A stretch of DNA of 41,005 bases from a virus. The position numbers and the translations under genes were made by a program. The stretch lies in IMG/VR virus record IMGVR_UViG_3300027801_000054, positions 1-41,005 of that record; one strand, written 5' to 3'. The notes below the pieces were generated by a model that saw only the letters and a program-made list of their open reading frames with translations, had not been told where the DNA came from and searched no databases. Below, one piece after another: positions 30,109 through 39,697 of the stretch. How positions within the stretch are numbered: position 1 is the stretch's first letter; each line of letters starts with the position of its first letter.

Positions 30109-33100
30109 ATGGCAGTTAGAGCAAATTTTTATGACCAAATAGAAGGTGGCGGTAGTGGTGAAGATGGAAACTATGGTGACTCATATGAACTTGTCAGAAA
30201 TACTGGCGGAGGAGGGGGAGGTGGAACTGGTGGTTCTACAAAAACGACTGTGTCAGTTATTAGTGGTTGTATGGATAGATCAGCTACAAACTATAATCCA
30301 AATGCAACTGTTAGTAATGGAAGTTGTACATATATAAAAAAAGAAACAAAGATATTATCGGAAAGTAGAAATTTATCAGTTAATATTACATCAAACAAAG
30401 GTGGTAGTATTCTTATAAATGGTAAGGATACTTTAAAAACTCCTGCTAAGATATTCAATTATACTGGAAAGGAATTATTAACACCTAAATATTTTAAGAT
30501 AATAAAAAGTGGATTTACTTCTAATGATGAATATAAATTATATTCCACTAAGAAGAAATTCACTAAAACAATAAAACCATTAATTGAACAATTTGATGAT
30601 GATTTTATAGAACCAGACAATAGAATTCCTATCAGAAATGATAGTGATACTTACCGAGGTTTTGGTGAAGATTCAATGGGAATTAACTTTAATTCCAACG
30701 ATTCGTTTAATACAGGACAGGGTGTTGACTCATACTACTTGGGGTATTCAAGGGGAGTTGAGCCTAATGTAAAAAGACAACAACCCATTGTTGGTTTTGT
30801 TGAGTATGATTATTATGAATTTAGATTAGAGAAAAACGGAGTATCAATCCCCGTATTAGATCAAATAAATAAAATAACAGATACTATAACTAAAACCCAA
30901 CAACTTACTTTAGCGTTTGATTTAAATGATGTTATTATTGATGATGATGAACCCGTTAGTGGAACTGAAATAAAAGTTAATATAGAAGGTTATGTATCTG
31001 CTAATGATATCATACAATATCAAACTTCATGGGGTGAGAGTGGATTTGTTATTGATGAAAGTGATATTAACTTAAAATATACACCAAATAATAATAAAGG
31101 AAACTCTTTTATAAAATTTATAAGTGTAGGTATTAGTGATTTTACCCACACCACTACATTTACACATAATACACCAGATAATCGAAGTAATAAAACTACT
31201 AAAACAAAGGAATTTACTTTACCACTATCTGGAGGACAATACAATATAGTAGTTAATGCCATTAAGGTTGCAGTTGAAGAAGCCCCAGATGCACCAAGTA
31301 TAAAGGCAGACATTACTCGTGTTAAACTTAACATATCAGATTCAAATTCTATAAAAATACCATATAGAAGTGTTAATGCCGATAAGGTAATTTACACTCT
31401 TGGTAATACACAAAGACAAATTGATACAAATGGTAGTTTAATATTAAAAACATCGGATTTCTATAATGGAGTAGGTAACTACACCGTTCATTTACAGGCA
31501 ATATCTGATAGGGGTGGTAGTAGTACCTTAGAAAAAATAACAGTAACAGTTGAAAGTAAAGCCTATTTACCTGGTCCTGATATTACTACTATAAATTATC
31601 CACAAAACATTGTAGGAGCTGATTTTAAAGGAACAAACGTTCCATTTGAAATTTCATGGCAATCTATTAATACCAACTTTATTAACATATATGCTGGAAA
31701 GAAAACTTCTGTTTCATCATTAGGACAATTTCCTGCAATTGGAGTTGCATCTTTTAATGTTGGTGATATTTTAAATAAATTAAATCTTGCAAAAATACGT
31801 CCATTAGAAGTTAATGGTATATTGCAGTTTAATTTATTATTAATTCCTACCAATACCGAGGGAGATTCAAAAACAGATGGTAAGGAAGAACGTATAAGTA
31901 TTTCATTTGATGTAGGTGATTTAAATCTAAGAAGAGCGGATGTAATTTCTGATTTAAGAAATGCATTTGCTAAAGGATTTAATACAGATGTTTTTACAGA
32001 TTCCATTTCTCCATTCTTAACTCATTATTTACATTTAGGGGATGGTAATAATAAATTAGTAGCTACATGGGGTATTGATACGGAAACATTATCAACGTAT
32101 CAGTATAACAACCAAACCAATCAACAAGTAAAAATAAACGAAGAAAAAACATTAGTATTAAAACTATATGAACCACTTCCTAAAAATGTAAATACTAACG
32201 ATACTATTTGGTTATCAAAATTACAGGCAATCCCTATAATAGATCAAATAACTATTGTTGATGATATATCTACACATTGTACACCACTTACTCCTAATTT
32301 CGCATTAGAAACAAACGATGTAATTGGTTATCAAATTTTAGATGATTTAATTGCAAGTGGATCAACTACTTCAAATGAAGTTGTAAATCAATTTATTTCT
32401 TCATCAGAATATTCTTTAGATAATTTAAATATTAACTTTGTAACATCATCTCTTACTTTAGTAGAAAATGGTACTGGTAATTATTTTGAAGAAAGTAGTA
32501 CTTCAGAAATCGATTGGGGTTCATTTGTAAAATACTCTTCCGCGGAAGAACGAGTTGAGAACTTTTATTATAAAGTTAAGTTAATACAATCATATGAAAA
32601 CAGATACAATGGATTAGTATCTGGTAGTTCAATTGATTTAGGAAGTGGAGTATCGAGTACTATTACTGGTTCTGCTACAAGTTCTGTTGCTATTAAAAAT
32701 GAAGCTAAACGAACTCTTGATAAAATAAATGATTCTAAAAAAGGATTTGATGCATTTGAAAAGTTCTTATATACAAGTTCATCAGTAAGTGGATTGACAT
32801 ATCCTGGAGCTGGTGGAAGTGCATTATCTGAATCGAATGATTCATCCGTAACCAGTTGGTATAATAGTATAAAAACAACTTCAAGAATACATGATGGAGA
32901 TAATTCATCAAGATTAGTTAATAATTTACCAGCTCATATACAAAATGATGAAGAAGGTCAATCATTTACTTTATTCTTTGATATGATTGGTCAACACTTT
33001 GATATATTGTGGGCACATATTAATGGTATCAAACAAACTAAAAAATTAGAACATAAATTCGAAAACGGAATTAATGATAAATTGATTTATCATATGTTAG

Positions 33101-35412
33101 AATCTCTTGGTTGGGATGCTGATATGGGTGTACAATCACAATTCTTGTGGGAGTATGCATTTGGTAAAAATTCAGATGGTAGTATTGCCTCTGAGATGAG
33201 TGGTAAAGATAGACAGAATGAAGTTTGGAGAAGATTACTTAATAACTTACCATATTTACATAAACACAAAGGTACACGAAGGGCGTTATCAGCAGCACTA
33301 AGTTGTTATGGTATTCCACAATCATTATTAACTATAATGGAGTTTGGTGGACCACAACCTGGAAATAGAACTACACAATTCACATACGAGGATAGAACAT
33401 CTGCAATTAATATTAGTGGAAGTGATTCTATAATAGTACCATGGAAATCTCATAATGAAAAGTATCCTGATTCAGTAGAATTTAGATTAAATACAGATCA
33501 GAAAAAAGACCAAAGATTAATAAGTACGGCTGGATGGAGTTTGGATGTAGATTATCCTGAATCTGGTTCACTTGCTAAATTAACATTAAACATATTAAGT
33601 GGTAGTACTTATATATCCTCTTCAACTGAACAAGTTGCGTTCTTTAATGATGAATATACACAAATTGCCATTAACAGAATAACGGGAAGTGGTGAAGATA
33701 CCATTGATGTTTATTTAAAAGAAGGATTGCAAGGAAGAATTAGAAATAGTACATCAAGTACTATGAAAGTTCCAAGTAGTAATAATGGATGGGAAACTGG
33801 ACATGAATTAACAATTGGTGGTTCTACGTTAACTGGTTCTATTGATGAATTTAGATTATGGTCTGCTCCTTTGAGTGAATCTGTTATTTCTAATCATACA
33901 TTATTACCAGAAGCTATTAATGGAAATCACATCAAATCATCTACTGAAGATTTAATATTCAGATTAGATTTTGAATATCCAAAAGATAGAAGTTCGGTAG
34001 GAGATACATCTATTAAGAATGTTTCAATAGATACAACATATAGTTCATTTGCAACTGCATCTAATTTTACTTCAATAACACAATATCCTCATCAATATGT
34101 TTCATATGATAGAGATGTAACGGCAGAAGTACCATCAAGTGGATTTAGTAGTGGAAATAAAGTTAGATTTGAAACTCAAACTAAAATATTAGATTTATCA
34201 TATAAAAGTAGGGCTACTAAAAAATCATTTGACCAAGCTCCACTTGATTCGGATAAATTGGGATTATTTTTCTCTCCTATAAAAGAGATTAATATGGATA
34301 TTATGAAATCATTAGGTGGTTTTGAAATAGACGATTATATTGGTGACCCATCTGATGATTATAACACAGAATATTCAGAATTAAATAAATTAAGAAAATA
34401 TTATTTTGAAAGATATCAATTAAACTTATCAGAATATATACAATTAGTTAGATATATAGATAAATCATTATTTGATGTATTAGAATCACTAGTACCAGCA
34501 AGAGCAAAGGTGGCAAGTGGAATATTAATCGAACCACATATACTTGAAAGAAGTAAAGTGGATAGAAAACCTACTGGTGCATCATTACATAATCATACAT
34601 CTACAATCGATGTAAATGATATTAATGTAAAATCTACAAATGAAGGAATATCAGGTACATTAATTACATCAGATATTACGGTTCTAAGTGGTGGTAAAAA
34701 TAATTTTGAAGGAACAGTATCAGAGTCAATAGCACCATCATTAGGAGGTACTAAAGATTCATATACGAGTACAATAGTAGCAAGTAGTGATATAAGCCAA
34801 TATGGATTTATAACTGTAAATAGTGGTTCGGATATGGGTGGAATTTCAATTACTGTTAATGCACAATTTGAAACTTCTCAATCTGGAGAATTTGATTCAA
34901 CTGTATTCAATCAAATTGGTATGGATGTAGATTCACTAACAGTTGCTGGATTTCCAATATATGCACAAAACGGACATACGATAATAACAAGATTAGATAA
35001 AGATAATAATTTTGTAAAAGAAAGAAAAAGAGTAGATGTTATAACAGAGAGTTATAACGTTGATATTCCACAAAACATAGATCCAAATGATGAATCTAAA
35101 GGTAGAGAGTTCGTAACACAAACATTATATCGTAAAAAACTAAACTTTAGAGAATTTTCACAAAGTGGATCTCTTGTTGTTGGTAATACGATAAGTGCAG
35201 TTCCATTGGATGGGTATGTACCATATCATTACAGAAATGTGGCAGATTTAACAACAGGACTGGAAAATTCTTTCTTTAATGGTTCAAAACAAACATCATT
35301 AACTACTTTAGATGGTGGTTCGCCTGTTCAAACGTTCACAACGAATCCAAATACATTAAGAGTAAATCCTGGTGGAAGAGGAAGTGGTCAACCAATATTG
35401 GAAGTAGATTGA
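30109..35412 (+). CDS. Giant tail/baseplate protein with tail-protein-I-like and LamG domains
   Basis: A 1767-residue protein, the largest in the window. The Gly-rich start (about 12-45) is followed by one GCxD/GSCxY repeat (53-75), then beta-sandwich regions (about 80-140 and 240-490, for example YTVHLQAISDRGGSSTLEKI). A region like P2 tail protein I lies about 960-1085 (NLPYLHKHKGTRRALSAALS, CYGIPQSLL). A LamG/concanavalin-like domain follows at about 1100-1260 (GSIDEFRLWSAPLSESVI), then PARAKVASGILIEPHILER (about 1465-1483) and a beta-rich C-terminus. It probably links baseplate to fibres and binds a surface glycan. Size and mix are much larger than any T4 wedge protein. Confidence 0.8.
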   Translation: MAVRANFYDQIEGGGSGEDGNYGDSYELVRNTGGGGGGGTGGSTKTTVSVISGCMDRSATNYNPNATVSNGSCTYIKKETKILSESRNLSVNITSNKGGSILINGKDTLKTPAKIFNYTGKELLTPKYFKIIKSGFTSNDEYKLYSTKKKFTKTIKPLIEQFDDDFIEPDNRIPIRNDSDTYRGFGEDSMGINFNSNDSFNTGQGVDSYYLGYSRGVEPNVKRQQPIVGFVEYDYYEFRLEKNGVSIPVLDQINKITDTITKTQQLTLAFDLNDVIIDDDEPVSGTEIKVNIEGYVSANDIIQYQTSWGESGFVIDESDINLKYTPNNNKGNSFIKFISVGISDFTHTTTFTHNTPDNRSNKTTKTKEFTLPLSGGQYNIVVNAIKVAVEEAPDAPSIKADITRVKLNISDSNSIKIPYRSVNADKVIYTLGNTQRQIDTNGSLILKTSDFYNGVGNYTVHLQAISDRGGSSTLEKITVTVESKAYLPGPDITTINYPQNIVGADFKGTNVPFEISWQSINTNFINIYAGKKTSVSSLGQFPAIGVASFNVGDILNKLNLAKIRPLEVNGILQFNLLLIPTNTEGDSKTDGKEERISISFDVGDLNLRRADVISDLRNAFAKGFNTDVFTDSISPFLTHYLHLGDGNNKLVATWGIDTETLSTYQYNNQTNQQVKINEEKTLVLKLYEPLPKNVNTNDTIWLSKLQAIPIIDQITIVDDISTHCTPLTPNFALETNDVIGYQILDDLIASGSTTSNEVVNQFISSSEYSLDNLNINFVTSSLTLVENGTGNYFEESSTSEIDWGSFVKYSSAEERVENFYYKVKLIQSYENRYNGLVSGSSIDLGSGVSSTITGSATSSVAIKNEAKRTLDKINDSKKGFDAFEKFLYTSSSVSGLTYPGAGGSALSESNDSSVTSWYNSIKTTSRIHDGDNSSRLVNNLPAHIQNDEEGQSFTLFFDMIGQHFDILWAHINGIKQTKKLEHKFENGINDKLIYHMLESLGWDADMGVQSQFLWEYAFGKNSDGSIASEMSGKDRQNEVWRRLLNNLPYLHKHKGTRRALSAALSCYGIPQSLLTIMEFGGPQPGNRTTQFTYEDRTSAINISGSDSIIVPWKSHNEKYPDSVEFRLNTDQKKDQRLISTAGWSLDVDYPESGSLAKLTLNILSGSTYISSSTEQVAFFNDEYTQIAINRITGSGEDTIDVYLKEGLQGRIRNSTSSTMKVPSSNNGWETGHELTIGGSTLTGSIDEFRLWSAPLSESVISNHTLLPEAINGNHIKSSTEDLIFRLDFEYPKDRSSVGDTSIKNVSIDTTYSSFATASNFTSITQYPHQYVSYDRDVTAEVPSSGFSSGNKVRFETQTKILDLSYKSRATKKSFDQAPLDSDKLGLFFSPIKEINMDIMKSLGGFEIDDYIGDPSDDYNTEYSELNKLRKYYFERYQLNLSEYIQLVRYIDKSLFDVLESLVPARAKVASGILIEPHILERSKVDRKPTGASLHNHTSTIDVNDINVKSTNEGISGTLITSDITVLSGGKNNFEGTVSESIAPSLGGTKDSYTSTIVASSDISQYGFITVNSGSDMGGISITVNAQFETSQSGEFDSTVFNQIGMDVDSLTVAGFPIYAQNGHTIITRLDKDNNFVKERKRVDVITESYNVDIPQNIDPNDESKGREFVTQTLYRKKLNFREFSQSGSLVVGNTISAVPLDGYVPYHYRNVADLTTGLENSFFNGSKQTSLTTLDGGSPVQTFTTNPNTLRVNPGGRGSGQPILEVD

Positions 35413-35490
35413 TAAATAATAATTTATAAATTATAGGATTTTATTAAATCCTTATATTTATATATTGAATAACAAGAGGAAAAATACATT
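35413..35490 (+). promoter_or_regulatory. Late-type promoter region of the next structural unit
   Basis: TATTTATATA at 35455-35464 is followed by TTGAATAACAAGAGG, which includes a purine-rich ribosome site, and the ATG at 35491. Confidence 0.58.
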
Positions 35491-36120
35491 ATGGCTTATT
35501 TAAATAACGCAGAAATTACAGTCGATGCTATCTTAACCAAAAAAGGTAGAGAGAAGTTGGCAGCAGGTGAAGGACTTAATATCTCCAAATTCGCCTTAGG
35601 TGATGACGAGGTAGATTACACATTGTACGAACCAGCACATCCAAAAGGAAGTGCATATTATGATTCGGCAATCAAAGCAATTCCGATAACGGAAGCTTCA
35701 CCCGATGAAACACAAGTATTAAGATATAAATTGGTAACATTGCCAAAAGGAACAACTAAGATGCCAAAGGTAGAATTTGGTATCCCATCGATAAGTGTAA
35801 ACCAAAATTCAGGTAAAGTACAACTTTCCCCTACAACTTCACCAAGTGGTAATGGACAGAGTGGTTATACTATGATATTGGCAAACAAGAACGCAGGTTC
35901 TATCGTTGGAGAAGGATTATCAGCAGGAGCAGGTTCATCACCAGCATTTTTAGGTGATGAAATAACAGCAACCGCATCTATTGAAACAGGATTAAATTTT
36001 GTATTCATTCCTAATCCAAATATAACGGCATCAATAAAAACAACAATAACTGTATATGGTAACGAAACTGGTGGTTCACAATCAATTCCAGTAACAATAA
36101 AATATATACAACCAAGCTAA
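35491..36120 (+). CDS. Virion structural protein of the tail module
   Basis: A 209-residue beta-rich protein. The N-terminal part is distinctive: NNAEITVDAILTKKGREKLA, then FALGDDEVDYTLYEPAHPKG and QVLRYKLVTLPKGT. I remember this pattern in structural proteins of marine T4-like phages, without a defined role. The middle (about 110-150) is Ser/Gly-rich, and the end has short Ile/Thr strands like an immunoglobulin-type domain. The TKKGRE...FALGDDEVDY part may be a tail-fibre attachment domain. It is the first gene of a late unit. Confidence 0.75.
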   Translation: MAYLNNAEITVDAILTKKGREKLAAGEGLNISKFALGDDEVDYTLYEPAHPKGSAYYDSAIKAIPITEASPDETQVLRYKLVTLPKGTTKMPKVEFGIPSISVNQNSGKVQLSPTTSPSGNGQSGYTMILANKNAGSIVGEGLSAGAGSSPAFLGDEITATASIETGLNFVFIPNPNITASIKTTITVYGNETGGSQSIPVTIKYIQPS

Positions 36121-36140
36121 CAAACGGAGAATAAAATAAA

Positions 36141-37367
36141 ATGGCAAACATAAGAGGACAAGCAGGAGTGAATTTATCCCAAGAGTTAGCAAACTATTTA
36201 GATGCTAACCAGGGAAATCTCTCATCAGACGGATTATTAAAAATCACCAATCAGTATTTATCTGGTGGTGATAAATTAGGTGCAACGGGAGGTTCAATCT
36301 CCAATGGTATCTATAAAAGATTTGGTGAATTCGATCAAGTTAATGGAAAAATAGAAGTTGTAACAACTGGTCTATGGAGTGGAGATACTGGAAGTATGAC
36401 TTCCTTCTACACATCATCTACACAAACAGAAGCAACTAAAAACTACTATGTTAATGTATATGATAAGAATCCTACAAGTGATGTTGGAGCAGCTGTACAA
36501 TACGCAATTGCATATGGACATAAATACGCAAGTGGTTCTGTTGATTTAACAACATCAGATTCATCTACTTTAGCATCCAAAGCAACATACGCACAATACA
36601 AATCAATATTATTAGACCAAGATGATGATAAATTTACATTTTATTCTTCATCAGCAGCTGGGACACATGATTCAGATGATATCTATGTAATCAATGTAGC
36701 TCGTGCACGTTACAAAGAAAAAATGGATGCAGGAAACTGGTCATTAGTATTAAGTGGTTCTAATGGAACACATACTTTTATTGATGATAGTGGAAAGAAA
36801 TTCTCTGATACAGTAGGTAAATCTGGTAGAGTATTTAATGTAGTAAGTGGTTCATTAAACTTAGGAACAGAAGCTGAAGCTTCAGTATCTACAATGGTTG
36901 ATTCCAATGGTAGAGGTTTTGGTTTATTTTATCCAGACCAAGGTTTGGTAATTCTTAACCCAACTGCAGTTGAGTCATTAGTTGGATCATCAATTGATAG
37001 CGGTTCTAATTCAGGAGCTGTTGTTTATAACGGAACTACACGTGAAGGACAAAATCATTTCTTATTACACAACTCTATTAAGGGTGGTATAGATTTTCAA
37101 GCAAGAAGAACAGAAAATGTTTCTACTTCACATTACTTTATAAGAGCAACGAACAGAGAATTTAACTTCTCTAACAATCCTACATTTGTAACTGGTTCGG
37201 ATAATTCATTCGCTGAATCAACATTTGAGAAAGACCCTAAAACGTTTATCACAACAGTTGGATTATTAAATGATGCAAATGAAATCATTGCGGTGGCTAA
37301 AACATCACAACCGATTCCTAAATCATACGATAAAGAAGTTCTAATTAAAGTTAAATTAGATTTCTAA
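36141..37367 (+). CDS. Structural protein sharing a C-terminal module with the next gene
   Basis: A 408-residue Ser/Thr/Gly-rich protein. The N-terminus GQAGVNLSQELANYLD is followed by KRFGEFDQVNGKIEVVTTGLWSGDTGSM and a helical segment near ARARYKEKMD (about 190). The C-terminal module is EFNFSNNPTF (about 340), then ITTVGLLNDANEIIAVAK and QPI. The same module ends the protein at 37457. I recall it in structural proteins of marine T4-like phages. A neck or tail-fibre role is possible, but no direct T4 homologue is recognised. The gene is 20 bases after the previous one and is closed by a terminator. Confidence 0.76.
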   Translation: MANIRGQAGVNLSQELANYLDANQGNLSSDGLLKITNQYLSGGDKLGATGGSISNGIYKRFGEFDQVNGKIEVVTTGLWSGDTGSMTSFYTSSTQTEATKNYYVNVYDKNPTSDVGAAVQYAIAYGHKYASGSVDLTTSDSSTLASKATYAQYKSILLDQDDDKFTFYSSSAAGTHDSDDIYVINVARARYKEKMDAGNWSLVLSGSNGTHTFIDDSGKKFSDTVGKSGRVFNVVSGSLNLGTEAEASVSTMVDSNGRGFGLFYPDQGLVILNPTAVESLVGSSIDSGSNSGAVVYNGTTREGQNHFLLHNSIKGGIDFQARRTENVSTSHYFIRATNREFNFSNNPTFVTGSDNSFAESTFEKDPKTFITTVGLLNDANEIIAVAKTSQPIPKSYDKEVLIKVKLDF

Positions 37368-37394
37368 AAAACGAATACCCCCTAATCAAATAAA

Positions 37395-37422
37395 AACCTC
37401 ACCTATAAAGTGGGGTTTTTTG
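37395..37422 (+). terminator. Rho-independent terminator after the 36141 gene
   Basis: AACCTCAC and GTGGGGTT form an 8-bp stem (one U-G pair) with a CTATAAA loop and a T run. Confidence 0.88.
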
Positions 37423-37430
37423 TTTTAGTA

Positions 37431-37440
37431 TATTTATATA
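37431..37440 (+). promoter_or_regulatory. Late-type promoter element for the gene at 37457
   Basis: TATTTATATA, followed at once by GAGGAG and the ATG 16 bases after the box. It stands directly behind a terminator, so it is likely to be functional. Confidence 0.65.
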
Positions 37441-37456
37441 GAGGAGTTAAAACCAT

Positions 37457-38644
37457 ATGTTAAAGACACTACAAAAATCGAGCGTATCCAGCAGAGCATT
37501 TCAAGTTAATAAAACTTGGACTGTTACCAATACAGACTATCCTATAATCTCAGGTTCATTTACAATTGGTGAATCATTTGATAAAGAAACTGCGAATTAT
37601 CAACAAATTACCGGAAGTGATGGTATTACAATTGAAAAACTATATACCTACCCTTTATTTAAATCGTTAAAATCAAAATACTATACCGATATTGGAAACC
37701 CATTTACTTTACATGGTAGAATGGAAACTATTGGTGATTCTTTTGAAAGGATTTTAGGTGCAACAGGATATGTTATCTCAATTCCTCAAAAAAAATATGG
37801 AGAAGGTGTAAAACCAACATCTCTTATAATGAGAGATTTAACGAATGATGTAGAGTTTGGTGATGATGGGTATGGAAACATTACATCTACAAATCCAGAA
37901 TATACTCTTGTATCAATTGATTTAGAAAATGGTACAATGGTACTAAGTGATACCGATGATGGTGAATTTGTAGGAACATTGTGGTCTTCACCTGGTGTTG
38001 CTGCATTTGATTTTGAAGTAGGAATAGCTAAATTAACTTTTGCTGGTGATACGGATACTATCAATATAATGAGGGTAGATTTAGAACGAGGAACTATTCA
38101 AACATTAATTGCACTCGATTTTGGAGGATTGGATATTGACCAATTAAGATTTGGTAATATAATGTATTCAGAGGGACAGGTCGTATTTAATGATAGTATT
38201 ACTCCATTTACTGATTATTCAATGAATTTTAAATCAACTAAAACTATTAATGAATTAGAAGTTTTAGTAACAGCAAAAGCAGGAGAGTTTAATTACTCAC
38301 AAAGTCCTTCAGCAGTTAATGTAGATTTAAGTGGTTCTTATGATACTCCAATAACAGAAGTATTCAATTCAATTCCAGCTGGAACTAAAAAAATAAAAGT
38401 AGTAAATGATATTACTCAAAATAAATTTTATAGTGGTTCGTTTAATCAATCAATAAGTGGTTCATGGGATGATTATGATAATAAGTCTTCTACTGACCCT
38501 ACTGGTTCATATTTAGCTCCTTATATAACAACTATTGGGTTATATGATAAAGATGGTGATATGATTGCAATAGCAAAATTACCACAACCAATAAAGAATT
38601 TACCAGATTACGATATGAACTTTATTGTTAGATTAGATACATAA
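37457..38644 (+). CDS. Structural protein, C-terminal paralogue of the 36141 product
   Basis: A 395-residue beta-rich protein. The N-terminal two thirds show repeated short strands (SIDLENGTMVLSDTDDGEF, RVDLERGTIQTLIAL) and no known motif. The C-terminal module starts at EFNYSQSPSA (about 278) and ends ITTIGLYDKDGDMIAIAK...QPI. By hand alignment, 15 of the last 42 residues match the protein at 36141. This copy carries about 50 extra residues in the middle of the module. It is alone between a terminator and the next late-type element, so it is a single-gene late unit. Confidence 0.75.
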   Translation: MLKTLQKSSVSSRAFQVNKTWTVTNTDYPIISGSFTIGESFDKETANYQQITGSDGITIEKLYTYPLFKSLKSKYYTDIGNPFTLHGRMETIGDSFERILGATGYVISIPQKKYGEGVKPTSLIMRDLTNDVEFGDDGYGNITSTNPEYTLVSIDLENGTMVLSDTDDGEFVGTLWSSPGVAAFDFEVGIAKLTFAGDTDTINIMRVDLERGTIQTLIALDFGGLDIDQLRFGNIMYSEGQVVFNDSITPFTDYSMNFKSTKTINELEVLVTAKAGEFNYSQSPSAVNVDLSGSYDTPITEVFNSIPAGTKKIKVVNDITQNKFYSGSFNQSISGSWDDYDNKSSTDPTGSYLAPYITTIGLYDKDGDMIAIAKLPQPIKNLPDYDMNFIVRLDT

Positions 38645-38669
38645 AAATTCGGTTTAATTTAGTTTTCTA

Positions 38670-38679
38670 TATTTATATG
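38670..38679 (+). promoter_or_regulatory. Late-type promoter element for the gene at 38721
   Basis: TATTTATATG, one base from the window's late-type consensus, 41 bases before the ATG. No -33 TTG is found at the right distance, which separates it from the host-type promoters. Confidence 0.5.
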
Positions 38680-38720
38680 TGAAGGTTTAATTAAAACTAA
38701 AATTAAAAAGGAAAAATATT

Positions 38721-38918
38721 ATGGCATTATATCAATTATTAGCTAAAGACAAATCAATAGTAACAGATAACTTGGAACTAACATTAGAACAAGTTCAATC
38801 ATATGCTGAAGATAATGATTTAGAAGGTGTATTTCAATATGATACTTATGAAGATGGGACTGATATTTACGATGCACTCGGAGATGATGACTTATGTTTA
38901 AAAATAGTATCTGAATAA
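38721..38918 (+). CDS. 65-residue acidic protein, unknown function
   Basis: A small soluble protein with a helical N-terminus (LYQLLAKDKSIVTDNLELTL) and a very acidic second half (YDTYEDGTDIYDALGDDDL). No family is recognised. It is preceded by AAAAAGGAAAAA (ribosome-site-like) and a late-type element. It is followed eight bases later by another small gene, so the two probably form an operon leading into the sulfotransferase gene. Confidence 0.7.
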   Translation: MALYQLLAKDKSIVTDNLELTLEQVQSYAEDNDLEGVFQYDTYEDGTDIYDALGDDDLCLKIVSE

Positions 38919-38926
38919 AAATAATT

Positions 38927-39109
38927 ATGGCATCAATCGAAGACATATACAAAGGTTCGGAGTTTTCAAAGTTAAATGGAAGTAGCAAGGATAAAACTCC
39001 TACATCTGCAGACATGGGAAACAAACTACATAAGGATGACAAAGCTTTAGCAACTGCTAGAGGAGGTACATTAAACCAGAAAAAATACTCTGATTCGGTT
39101 ACACGATAA
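38927..39109 (+). CDS. 60-residue basic protein, unknown function
   Basis: A hydrophilic, probably disordered protein rich in Lys, Ser, Thr and Gly (SSKDKTPTSADMGNKLHKDD). It has one short N-terminal helix (ASIEDIYKGSEFSKL) and a basic end (KKYSDSVTR). No motif is visible. It resembles the small, flexible structural or internal proteins of tailed phages only in composition. The TTG start of the sulfotransferase gene follows after nine bases. Confidence 0.68.
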   Translation: MASIEDIYKGSEFSKLNGSSKDKTPTSADMGNKLHKDDKALATARGGTLNQKKYSDSVTR

Positions 39110-39118
39110 AACAATAAT

Positions 39119-39697
39119 TTGAGTTTACTGATAAATAGTTCTGAAAAATGGGCATTTATTCATATACCCAAAACAGGTGGAACATCACTATCTTCCATTA
39201 TTAGGGGAATAGATGGAACACAACAAATTACAGGACATGATTCTATAAGATGGGTTGATGATGTATCCGATTATTATATTTTTACAATAGTAAGAAATCC
39301 GTACACACGAATCGCATCCGCTTACAATCATGAGCTTAGAAAAAAAGCACACAATTATTCATTTGGTGAGTTTTTAAAAAAAGCAAATCCATTTCATCAA
39401 TGGATTCTCCCCCAAAGTTACTACATTAATGCGGGAAAGACGAAACACAGAAAAATATCATACGTAGCTCATTATGAAAATTATGGGAACGATGTAACAC
39501 AAATATTAAATAAAATAAATTGTACTTCAACTATTCCGCATCTTAACCGTAATCCAATTTACGATACACATCCAACTTTAAATCAAGAAAATTATTATAA
39601 ACACTTCTTTACAGAAGAGTGGATGGTCGATTGGGTAAAAGAAAGATATCAAGATGATTTCAAAATATTTAACTATGACATGGACTTACCAAGGTAA
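39119..39697 (+). CDS. Sulfotransferase (Sulfotransfer_2-like)
   Basis: A 192-residue protein. The N-terminus WAFIHIPKTGGTS (residues 11-23) is the 5'-phosphosulfate-binding loop, with K18 as the key lysine. IVRNPYTRIASAYNHE is the 3'-phosphate-binding motif. The family moves sulfate from PAPS to sugars or proteins. It begins at a TTG (39119), because the conserved loop starts 11 codons later and no ATG precedes it in frame. It is short but complete at both motifs. The acceptor is unknown, possibly the same glycan as for the carbamoyl-, methyl- and glycosyltransferases. PAPS must come from the host. It overlaps the next gene by 23 bases. Confidence 0.88.
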   Translation: MSLLINSSEKWAFIHIPKTGGTSLSSIIRGIDGTQQITGHDSIRWVDDVSDYYIFTIVRNPYTRIASAYNHELRKKAHNYSFGEFLKKANPFHQWILPQSYYINAGKTKHRKISYVAHYENYGNDVTQILNKINCTSTIPHLNRNPIYDTHPTLNQENYYKHFFTEEWMVDWVKERYQDDFKIFNYDMDLPR

